Below are positions 6,844 to 13,930 of a stretch of 19,851 nucleotides of DNA, piece after piece (positions within the stretch are counted from its first letter, which is position 1; the number at the start of each line of letters is the position of its first letter). Under the pieces are notes generated by a model. It was not told where the DNA came from, searched no databases, and saw nothing but the letters and a program-made list of their open reading frames with translations. Source of the DNA: an uncultured Pseudomonadota bacterium (GTDB lineage: Bacteria > Pseudomonadota > Gammaproteobacteria > Steroidobacterales > Steroidobacteraceae); NCBI GenBank assembly GCA_903910215.1, contig CAIVYV010000081.1:1-19851 (forward strand), written 5' to 3'. Made by a program: the position numbers and the translations under genes.

Positions 6844-7794
6844 ATGCGTATCGCTTTCGCCGGGACACCGGCTTTCGCGTTGCCGCCATTGGCCGCGCTC
6901 GCCGATTCCTCCCATCAAATCGTCGGTGTTCTGACCCAGCCGGATCGGCCAGCCGGGCGCGGCCGAAAGTTGACGCCGAGTATTGTCAAAGAATTCGCGA
7001 CTGGCCGCGGTTACGAAGTCAGTCAGCCGTTGACGCTGCGCACAGAAGAGGGGCGAGAGTCGTTACGACGTTGGCAGCCCGATGTTCTGGTGGTAGTAGC
7101 TTACGGCCTCATCTTGCCGTCCGAAGCGCTGTCGATCCCTCGGCACGGTTGCATCAACATTCACGCCTCCTTGCTGCCGCGTTGGCGCGGGGCGGCACCT
7201 ATTCAGCGAGCGATCCTAGAAGGAGATACCGAAACCGGGGTCACTCTCATGCAGATGGATGTCGGTCTCGATACAGGGCCGATGTGGCTGCAGCGGCGCG
7301 TGGTCATCGAAGCTCAAGATGACGCCATTTCGCTGCAGCACAAGCTCGGTGTACTCGGCGCCGAGGCTTTACTCGAAACGCTCGATCTCGTTGCAGCGGG
7401 TCAGGTAAAGCCGATTGCACAGCCTTCTCTCGGCGCGACTTACGCACGCAAGATCGACAAGAGCGAGGCGCGAATCGATTGGCAGCAGAGCGCGGCCGAG
7501 ATCGGTCGGCGTATTCGCGCCTTCAAGGCGTGGCCTGTCGCTGAGACGATGTGGCGTGATGAGATCGTGCGTATCCATCGTGCGCATCCACTTGCAGCCG
7601 AAACGAATCCCGAGTCTTCGGTCATCCCTGGAACGTGGATCGCGGCAGCTGATGGTGCTCTGCAGATCGCCTGCGGCAAGGGCAGGCTTGCAATCACCGA
7701 GCTTCAAAGATCCGGCAAACGCAGCGTGACCGCTGCCGAGTTTATCAATGGCATTCCAGGCGGATTCACCGCGGGGACGGAGCAGTTTTCATGA
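6844..7794 (+). CDS. fmt: Methionyl-tRNA formyltransferase
   Basis: Fmt formylates initiator Met-tRNA using 10-formyltetrahydrofolate, the step that Def later reverses on the protein. The N-terminal Rossmann formyltransferase domain shows MRIAFAGTPAFA at the start, the catalytic INIHASLLPRWRGAAPIQ block (Asn105, His107) and the MDVGLDTGPM motif with catalytic Asp143. The C-terminal OB-like tRNA-binding domain covers about 205-310 (ATYARKIDKSEARIDW onward). Length of 316 aa is typical (E. coli 315). It begins 18 nt after def with a poor ribosome-binding site and ends in an ATGA overlap with rsmB. Confidence 0.97.
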   Translation: MRIAFAGTPAFALPPLAALADSSHQIVGVLTQPDRPAGRGRKLTPSIVKEFATGRGYEVSQPLTLRTEEGRESLRRWQPDVLVVVAYGLILPSEALSIPRHGCINIHASLLPRWRGAAPIQRAILEGDTETGVTLMQMDVGLDTGPMWLQRRVVIEAQDDAISLQHKLGVLGAEALLETLDLVAAGQVKPIAQPSLGATYARKIDKSEARIDWQQSAAEIGRRIRAFKAWPVAETMWRDEIVRIHRAHPLAAETNPESSVIPGTWIAAADGALQIACGKGRLAITELQRSGKRSVTAAEFINGIPGGFTAGTEQFS

Positions 7795-9128
7795 AGTCTG
7801 AGTTGGCCCCCGGAGCAGCGACGCTTGCTGCAGCCGTACGCGCCGTCAGTGCCGTGGCCCATGAGGGTCGTTCGGCTGACGTGGCGCTGCTCGAGGCGGA
7901 GTCTCGCCAAGATCGTGCTGCCGTGCGCGCGATCGCCCTTGGCACGTTGCGCTGGTACCTGCGTCTTGCGCCCGCCATGGCGACTCTCGTCGCGCGCCCT
8001 GCCGCCGATGTCGACCCTCAGTTACGCGCGCTGCTGATCACTGCAGCGCATCAGATCGAGCATTCGCGTGGTGCGCCGGAGGTGAGCGTGCACTTAGCCG
8101 TGGATGCAGCCAGAGCGCTGGGCTTGCAGCGTGCCACTGGATTCGTAAATGCCGTGTTGCGACGTTTCGTTCGCGAACGCGAATCTTTGTTGGCAGCTGT
8201 CGATGTCGATATGGCCTCGCGTCATGCGCACCCCGAGTGGTTCGCACAAAGCGTCAAAGCCGCTTGGCCCGAGGCGGCGGAAGCCATTCTTATCGCCAAC
8301 AATCAACATCCGTCGATGACGTTGCGGGTGGCGCCGTTCGTGATCGATGCGCGCGAAGAGTATCGACGCGAGCTCGCCGGTACGGGTCGTAGTGCGCACT
8401 CGGTTGAGTGGTCGACAGAAGCGCTGCAGCTCGAACATGCGGTCGCGGTTTCGACTTTGCCGGGTTTCGATGTGGGGCGTGTGTCTGTGCAAGACGCCGG
8501 CGCGCAGTTGGCAGCGCACTTTCTCGATCTGGCGCCGGGACAGCGCGTTCTTGATGCCTGCGCCGCTCCCGGCGGGAAGACCGCACACATTTTGCAGTTG
8601 CAGCCGAAAGTCGATCTGCTCGCGATCGATATCGATGCAGAGCGCTTGGCGCTGGTCAGGGGCACCATTGAACGCATTGGTGCCGAGGCGCGGGTTTTGG
8701 TGCGCGATCTCTCGCGTAGCGAAGCGCTCGCCGATGAAACCGTCTTCGATCGAATTCTACTCGATGCGCCATGCTCATCGACGGGTGTAATTAGGCGCCA
8801 TCCGGACATCAAACTATTGAGAAGGGCGGAAGATATCGAGCATCTCGCGCGTCTGCAGCGTCGCCTGCTCGAGCAATGTTTCGCGAAGCTCGCGCCTAGC
8901 GGGCGACTCGTCTATGCGACATGCTCCGTGCTACCTGACGAAAACGAACAAGTCGTGCAGGCTTTCCTCGCCAGCCATCCGGAACTCGAAGTACTACCTT
9001 GGCCGACCGGCGTGTCGCTACCGCCCGGCGCGATTCGGCAGGCATGTGGCGTGCAGCTGCTGCCCGGGAGCGCAGCGGGGACGGATGGATTTTATTATGC
9101 TTGCCTCGGCTTCAGGGGCTCGCGATGA
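7791..9128 (+). CDS. rsmB: 16S rRNA (cytosine(967)-C5)-methyltransferase
   Basis: RsmB (Sun/Fmu) methylates C967 of 16S rRNA using SAM. The N-terminal NusB-like RNA-binding domain runs to about residue 135. The methyltransferase domain shows the SAM-binding DACAAPGGKT (255-264), the DAPCSSTGVIRRHPD motif with Cys328, and the YATCSVLPDENE motif with Cys378; the two cysteines are the nucleophile and assisting residue of the m5C family. Length is 445 aa (E. coli 429). The ATG at 7791 overlaps the fmt stop as ATGA and has an ACGGAG ribosome-binding site at 7777-7782. The 3' end overlaps the DUF4390 start as ATGA. Confidence 0.97.
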   Translation: MKSELAPGAATLAAAVRAVSAVAHEGRSADVALLEAESRQDRAAVRAIALGTLRWYLRLAPAMATLVARPAADVDPQLRALLITAAHQIEHSRGAPEVSVHLAVDAARALGLQRATGFVNAVLRRFVRERESLLAAVDVDMASRHAHPEWFAQSVKAAWPEAAEAILIANNQHPSMTLRVAPFVIDAREEYRRELAGTGRSAHSVEWSTEALQLEHAVAVSTLPGFDVGRVSVQDAGAQLAAHFLDLAPGQRVLDACAAPGGKTAHILQLQPKVDLLAIDIDAERLALVRGTIERIGAEARVLVRDLSRSEALADETVFDRILLDAPCSSTGVIRRHPDIKLLRRAEDIEHLARLQRRLLEQCFAKLAPSGRLVYATCSVLPDENEQVVQAFLASHPELEVLPWPTGVSLPPGAIRQACGVQLLPGSAAGTDGFYYACLGFRGSR

Positions 9129-9751
9129 CGATAGGTCATGCCATCTGCCGACATATGCGTACCGCGCTCGCGCGGCTCACCATCTTGGTGGTGGCGGTGG
9201 TGCTATCCAACTCGTTTGCCGGGCGAGTCTCGGCGCAGTCCGTCAGTTCGCCCATCAAGGATGCACTCGAAATCCAGTCGGGTTTCGTCAACGTCGTCAA
9301 TGGCGTTTATCAGCTTCAGGTTCGGGTTCGTTATCCGATGAACGACGAGGACCTTCGCGCGTTACAACAGGGAGTCTCGTTATTTTACGACGTCGATCTC
9401 GAAGTGACCCGTGAGCGCCGTTTCTGGACGGCTGCGAACGTCGTCAATCTCAGTCTTCGGCGTGAACTCAGTTATCACTCCGTTAGCGAGCGTTATCTCG
9501 TCAAGGATCCTCAAGGAGTCGTTGAGGCACGCTCGTTTGCGAGTTTCGAGGAAGCGCTCGCCGACCTTGGGAAGGTCGATGGATGGCCCATTCTCGTCTC
9601 CGCGCAGGTGTCTGAGGATGGTGAGTACTTCGTCAACGTTCGCGCCGTCGTTCGACGTGGGCGTCTCACTGATGCACTGCGCGCGCTGATGTTCTGGTCG
9701 GATGACTGGCAACGCCGGAGCGAGTGGTACTCATGGTCGCTGCCGCGTTAA
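9125..9751 (+). CDS. DUF4390 family exported protein
   Basis: This family of unknown function is commonly found between rsmB and ntrY in beta- and some gammaproteobacteria. From the ATG at 9125 (ATGA overlap with rsmB) the product has 208 aa. It has a signal peptide with a basic start, hydrophobic core LTILVVAVVLSNSFAG and probable cleavage after VSA (residue 37), so it should be periplasmic. The body reads as a beta-rich domain (LEIQSGFVNVVNGVYQLQVRVRYP; GVSLFYDVDLEVTR; RYLVKDP) and ends with a Trp-rich tail (WSDDWQRRSEWYSWSLPR), as in the family. An ATG at 9155 is an alternative start that keeps the signal peptide. The gene overlaps ntrY by 19 nt. Its position suggests a role linked to the NtrY sensor, possibly as a periplasmic accessory, but this is inference. 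Confidence 0.85.
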   Translation: MTIGHAICRHMRTALARLTILVVAVVLSNSFAGRVSAQSVSSPIKDALEIQSGFVNVVNGVYQLQVRVRYPMNDEDLRALQQGVSLFYDVDLEVTRERRFWTAANVVNLSLRRELSYHSVSERYLVKDPQGVVEARSFASFEEALADLGKVDGWPILVSAQVSEDGEYFVNVRAVVRRGRLTDALRALMFWSDDWQRRSEWYSWSLPR

Positions 9752-11970
9752 AACGCTATCGATCTTTGCTGACGGTGACGTTCTGGTCACTGTTGGTATT
9801 CGGTGCGTTGACGGCGCTTTTTTTGTCCGCACAGAACTCCGCGCAGTTCGGTCGATGGCAGCCGTGGATATTGTTGGCAAGTGCAGTCGGTGTGATTGCG
9901 CTGCTTGCGATGCTGATTCGCAAGACCGTCCAACTCATCAGGGCATATCGGAGCGGTGTCCCCGGGTCGCGTCTGACCTCTCGAACAGTGCTGGTCTTTG
10001 GTGCGCTAGTTGCGCTGCCCCTGTTGTCCGTTTATGTCTTCTCGCTGCAGTTCCTCAATCGCGGTATCGATAGTTGGTTTCAGGTTGAGATCAAGCAGAG
10101 TCTCGACGATGCAGTCGTGCTGTCGCGTGCCGCGCTCGATTTGCGCATGCGCGAGCAGTTGGAGCGAACGGAGCGATTTGCCCAGCGCCTCTCGACGCTG
10201 CCGTCATCGGGGGCCATGCTGGTCGCCATGGACGAAGAGCTGCGCCGTACAGATGCCGCAGAGCTCGTTTTGTACGGCGAGTACGAGCGCATCATCGGCG
10301 CAAGTAGTCGTTCGGTGCCCGATTCTTTGCCCGAGCGACCGTCGGCCGAGCTCGTTCGACAAGTCATCGCCGGCCGAAGTTACGTCAGTCTCGAGCCGGT
10401 GGGTGATGCAGGCTACGTAATTCGCACGTCTGCCTTACTGCCAGGTGCCGTTGCGCTGCCAGGTGGAGCGCGATTCGTCGTCGTCACCCATGACTTGCCA
10501 CGCCAGTTCGCCGAGCTGACCGACGCAGTGCAACGCTCGTTTTCGCAGTACGGTGATTTGGCCGCTTTACGAGAGCCGCTCAAATACAGCTTCAGTCTCA
10601 CGCTCACAATGGTGTTGCTCGTCACCTTGCTCGGGGCCATCTATGGTGCGATCTACTCGGCCGAAGTGCTGTTCAAGCCGGTGCAGGACCTGATGGCCGG
10701 CACTCGTGCGGTGGCGAAAGGAGATTTTGCAACCCGCGTACCGTTGAGTTCGCACGACGAGATGGGGTTTCTCGTGCAGTCGTTCAACGATATGACCAAG
10801 CGCCTACGGCGTGCTCGACAGGAGACTGAGAGCAGCCGGGAGGCGGCCGATCGGGAGCGCGAGCGACTCGCGGTGATCCTCGCGCGCTTATCCACCGGAG
10901 TCATCACCGTCGATCGAGAGTTGGTGTTGCAAAGGGCCAATGCGGCTGCAGACGCGATTCTCGGTGTTGATCTCACGGCGATGATAGGGAAATCTTTGCC
11001 CGACCTCGTCGGGGAGGAAGGTATCGCCAAGCCATTCTTTGATGACATCCGCGCTCGTTTCGCCGCAGGTCGTGAGGAGTGGCGAGAGCAGATCGAATTG
11101 CGCGGCAGCGGTATCGGCGGACCTCGATTTCTAGCGAGCGCTTGCGTGCGCTTGCCGCAAGCGGTTGATGAGACCCTTAACTACGTGATCGTATTCGACG
11201 ACGTAACACGGCTGTTACAAGTGCAGCGAGAAGCGGCCTGGGGTGAAGTGGCGCGACGATTGGCGCACGAAATCAAAAACCCATTGACGCCGATCCAGTT
11301 GTCCGCCGAGCGACTTCGTCGAAAGGTGTTGCCGCAGTTGGCCGGCAGCGATGCCGATTTGCTGGAGCGATCGACCCATACGATCGTGCAGCAAGTCGAG
11401 GCCATGAAGCAGATGGTCAATGATTTCAGCGAGTACGCGCGCGCACCGGCGATGAAGTTCGATCTTTTCGACCTCAATCAATTGGCGGGTGAGGCGCTCG
11501 ATCTGTACCGCGCCGAGGAAGGTCATGTCGATATCCAGAGCCGGTTCGAGCCAGGGCTTGAGCCCATACTCGGTGATCGAGCGCGCATACGGCAGGTGCT
11601 CAACAATCTGCTCACCAACGCCATCGAGGCGTTGGAGGGCGTCGCCAACGCGCGTATCGAACTGCAGACCGGTATTGGCGAGCGGGAGAGGGTGCCTGTT
11701 GCCTTGTTGACCGTGACGGACAACGGCCCCGGCTTTCAGCCCGAGATTCTCGGGCGGATTTTCGACCCCTACGTGTCGAGCAAACCGCGCGGCACGGGGC
11801 TGGGTCTTGCGATCGTGCGCAAGATCGTCGAGGACCACGGCGGGGTCATCGAGGCCGACAACCAGGCTGCGGGTGGCGCCCGAGTCCGTGTTATGTTGCC
11901 ATTTGGAGACAAATCTCGGTCGACCGCAGCCCGTGAGCGGCGAACCGACATTCGGAGGGAGCGGGCATGA
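9733..11970 (+). CDS. ntrY: NtrY-type membrane sensor histidine kinase
   Basis: NtrY is the sensor of the NtrYX two-component pair, linked in other bacteria to nitrogen metabolism, redox and envelope functions. From the ATG at 9733 it has 745 aa. Hydrophobic segments lie at about 13-35, 45-64 and 84-106, then a ~180-residue extracytoplasmic sensor region, then a further membrane segment at about 287-311. HAMP follows (VLFKPVQDLMAGTRAVAKGD), then a coiled-coil linker (~355-385), a PAS domain (~385-490), HisKA with phosphoacceptor His512 in RRLAHEIKNPLTP, and HATPase with N box NNLLTNAIEAL, DNGPGF and GTGLGLAIV. All catalytic motifs are intact. A GTG at 9724 is an alternative start but leaves too little room after the GGAG at 9717-9720. 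It overlaps DUF4390 by 19 nt and ntrX by 4 nt. Confidence 0.94.
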   Translation: MVAAALKRYRSLLTVTFWSLLVFGALTALFLSAQNSAQFGRWQPWILLASAVGVIALLAMLIRKTVQLIRAYRSGVPGSRLTSRTVLVFGALVALPLLSVYVFSLQFLNRGIDSWFQVEIKQSLDDAVVLSRAALDLRMREQLERTERFAQRLSTLPSSGAMLVAMDEELRRTDAAELVLYGEYERIIGASSRSVPDSLPERPSAELVRQVIAGRSYVSLEPVGDAGYVIRTSALLPGAVALPGGARFVVVTHDLPRQFAELTDAVQRSFSQYGDLAALREPLKYSFSLTLTMVLLVTLLGAIYGAIYSAEVLFKPVQDLMAGTRAVAKGDFATRVPLSSHDEMGFLVQSFNDMTKRLRRARQETESSREAADRERERLAVILARLSTGVITVDRELVLQRANAAADAILGVDLTAMIGKSLPDLVGEEGIAKPFFDDIRARFAAGREEWREQIELRGSGIGGPRFLASACVRLPQAVDETLNYVIVFDDVTRLLQVQREAAWGEVARRLAHEIKNPLTPIQLSAERLRRKVLPQLAGSDADLLERSTHTIVQQVEAMKQMVNDFSEYARAPAMKFDLFDLNQLAGEALDLYRAEEGHVDIQSRFEPGLEPILGDRARIRQVLNNLLTNAIEALEGVANARIELQTGIGERERVPVALLTVTDNGPGFQPEILGRIFDPYVSSKPRGTGLGLAIVRKIVEDHGGVIEADNQAAGGARVRVMLPFGDKSRSTAARERRTDIRRERA

Positions 11971-13343
11971 GCTCAGCACGCATACTCGTGGTGGACGACG
12001 AGGCCGATATCCGGACCCTCGTGAAAGAAATTCTCACCGATGAGGGTTATGACGTGACCGTCGCCGCCAACGCGAGCGAGGCACGTCAACTGCGGGGGTC
12101 GTTTTCCCCGGAGTTGATCCTGCTCGACATCTGGATGCCCGACGTTGATGGCATCACTTTGCTACGCGAGTGGATGGCGGCCGGTAACGGCTCCTGCCCC
12201 ATCGTCATGATGTCAGGGCATGGCACGGTGGACACGGCGGTCGAAGCGACGCGATTGGGTGCACTCGATTTTGTCGAGAAGCCGTTATCTTTGGCTAAAT
12301 TGTTGCGAACCGTCGAGCGTGGTCTCGAGAGCGCTCGCAAATTGCGCGGTGCCCAGCGCCTGCTCGGCGGTGTTGCCGCGCCAATCGGCAAGAGCCGTGT
12401 GGTGCAGCAATTAAGACACGAGTTGGCGTCGGTGGCGCCTGGTCGTCACTCGGTATTGTTATTGGGTGAGCGCGGCAGTGGTCGCGAAATGTTCGCGCGC
12501 TACGTGCATGAACACGGTTCAAGCCCGAGTTCCCCATTCGTCGTCGTGGTAGCGAGCAGTTTGCGCGATCTCGATGCCGAAGAAGCGCTGCTCGGACGCC
12601 ATGACGCCTCGGGTGTCACCGCGGGGATTTTTGAGCAGGTGGCGGATGGTACGCTTTTCATCAGTGAGCTTGCCGACTTGCCACCCTCAGCGCAGCGAGT
12701 TCTGCTCGGTGTGCTGGAAACAGGTCATTACCGACCGCTGGGCGAGAGCCGTGATCGACCTTTCCGTGCGCGGCTGGTCAGCTCTGCTCATCCGGGTATT
12801 GAGCAGGCGGCAGATGGTGCCGTCGGTTCGACGCGTCGTGATCTCTTGTCTCATCTTGATCGGATCGTCGTGCGTGTACCGCCGCTACGCGAGTACGCCG
12901 AAGATGTTCCCGAGCTGCTACGGCAACAGGTCGATCGACTGGTCGACACAGAGGGTTTGGCCTTCCGGCGCTTCGGTGTGGCAGCCCAGAACCGCCTGCG
13001 TAACTATCCCTGGCCTGGCAACGTGCAGGAACTGCGTAACCTCGTGCGCCGGTTGTTGGCACGTGGCGGTACCGAGGAAATTTCGCTCGCCGACATCGAG
13101 CACGAGCTTGCCCAGGCAGCTCCGCCCACCGAGCCGCTCGTGAAACAGGATCTACTTGCTTTGAGCTTGCGCGAGGCACGCGAACACTTCGAGCGTGCCT
13201 ATCTTCAGCAGCAATTGCTGTTGTGTCACGGCAAAGTCGGTCAGCTCGCGAAGCGCGTTGGCATGGAACGAACTCACCTGTATCGCAAATTGCGATCTTT
13301 GGGTGTCGATTTTCGATCCGTTGGAGACGACGCGGAGTCGTAA
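11967..13343 (+). CDS. ntrX: NtrX-like response regulator with degenerate AAA+ domain
   Basis: This is the cognate regulator of NtrY. The receiver domain (1-~120) is intact: Asp10/Asp11, phosphoacceptor Asp54 in LLDIWMPD, Ser83 and Lys105. The central sigma-54-interaction-type AAA+ domain (~135-370) is recognisable (GIFEQVADGTLF; WPGNVQELRNLVRRLL) but degenerate. Walker A reads GERGSGRE with Arg173 in place of Lys. Walker B reads LFISEL with Ser233 in place of Asp, Glu234 being kept. The GAFTGA loop is absent (LGRHDASGVTAGIF). Of the two arginine fingers one is kept (Arg290) and the second position is His296. The C-terminus has a Fis-type helix-turn-helix (GKVGQLAKRVGMERTHLYRKLRSLGVD). Length is 458 aa. 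It has a strong ribosome-binding site, GGAGGGAG, at 11954-11961, and an ATGA overlap with ntrY. It probably binds DNA but is unlikely to activate sigma-54 promoters. Confidence 0.92.
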   Translation: MSSARILVVDDEADIRTLVKEILTDEGYDVTVAANASEARQLRGSFSPELILLDIWMPDVDGITLLREWMAAGNGSCPIVMMSGHGTVDTAVEATRLGALDFVEKPLSLAKLLRTVERGLESARKLRGAQRLLGGVAAPIGKSRVVQQLRHELASVAPGRHSVLLLGERGSGREMFARYVHEHGSSPSSPFVVVVASSLRDLDAEEALLGRHDASGVTAGIFEQVADGTLFISELADLPPSAQRVLLGVLETGHYRPLGESRDRPFRARLVSSAHPGIEQAADGAVGSTRRDLLSHLDRIVVRVPPLREYAEDVPELLRQQVDRLVDTEGLAFRRFGVAAQNRLRNYPWPGNVQELRNLVRRLLARGGTEEISLADIEHELAQAAPPTEPLVKQDLLALSLREAREHFERAYLQQQLLLCHGKVGQLAKRVGMERTHLYRKLRSLGVDFRSVGDDAES

Positions 13344-13344
13344 T

Positions 13345-13359
13345 CGTCAGTCGCTGACG
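13345..13359. other. Perfect hairpin at the ntrX / SPOR-gene convergent junction
   Basis: CGTCAG (13345-13350) and CTGACG (13354-13359) form a perfect 6-bp stem with a 3-nt loop, starting one base after the ntrX TAA and containing the stop of the opposite gene. There is no T-run on either side, so a bidirectional terminator role is possible but weakly supported. Confidence 0.3.
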
Positions 13360-13922
13360 CGGATCACGACCACATCGATATCGGCCGCGCGCAGACGCGC
13401 CCGCGTTCTGTTCAGTGCTTCGAGGTCGCTGACCGGGCCGATTCGCACGCGATGGAACACATCGGCATCGATGGCGATGCGCTGCAACGAAGCAGAGATA
13501 CCAAGACGAGACAGCTTCGTCTGCAGTCGCTCGGCTTCGGCCAGTTCGCGGTAAGCACCCAGTTGCAGAACGTAATTGCCCGGTCGCACGATCGGTGAGT
13601 TCGGCAGCGGTTCAGCTGGGGTTTCCTTGCCCGCTTCGGGTACCACGACTTCCTGCGAGGGGAGCATCGCGTAGAAGTCGTAATTTCGACCTTCTTCCGT
13701 CTCATCAGCGGCTACTGATTTGGCAGCGGCTCGCGGCTCAGGTCGCGCGAGACTCTCGGCTGCTGCTTGTGCCGCCGTCAGTGCTCGCGATTGCCAAAAA
13801 AACACCGCCACCGCTATGGCAAGACCGATACCGAGTCCTGCAAAAAATTCTCGGGAAACGCCGAGTTGGACACCGCTGCGTCGGGCTGTTCGTTTGAAGT
13901 CGCGACCGATGGGCGTGCTCAT
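13347..13922 (-). CDS. SPOR-domain (FtsN-like) inner-membrane protein
   Basis: A bitopic envelope protein of 191 aa. A basic cytoplasmic N-terminus (GRDFKRTARRSG) is followed by one transmembrane helix (26-43, FFAGLGIGLAIAVAVFFW), an Ala/Pro/Glu-rich periplasmic linker containing the conserved YDFYAMLPSQEVVVP segment (81-95), and a C-terminal SPOR domain (~114-191, NYVLQLGAYRELAEAERLQTKL ... FHRVRIGPV). SPOR domains bind denuded peptidoglycan at division sites, and the gene after argS is annotated as ftsN-like in Pseudomonas, so a cell-division role is likely. The ATG at 13922 has AGGA 5 nt upstream and lies 8 nt after the argS stop, so it is co-transcribed with argS. In Pseudomonas hslVU follows; here the gene instead converges on ntrX. 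Confidence 0.9.
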   Translation of the reverse strand: MSTPIGRDFKRTARRSGVQLGVSREFFAGLGIGLAIAVAVFFWQSRALTAAQAAAESLARPEPRAAAKSVAADETEEGRNYDFYAMLPSQEVVVPEAGKETPAEPLPNSPIVRPGNYVLQLGAYRELAEAERLQTKLSRLGISASLQRIAIDADVFHRVRIGPVSDLEALNRTRARLRAADIDVVVIRVSD

Positions 13923-13930
13923 ATTCGTCC

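Noticed and set aside
8999..9124. Upstream extension of the DUF4390 protein by 42 residues
   Set aside because: It would read the end of rsmB out of frame and bury the signal peptide. The ATG at 9125 overlaps the rsmB stop in the same ATGA style as the neighbours.
11215..11979. 254-codon open frame on the minus strand opposite ntrY
   Set aside because: It is antisense to the HisKA/HATPase region of ntrY, shows no recognisable domain, and is best explained as a codon-bias shadow.
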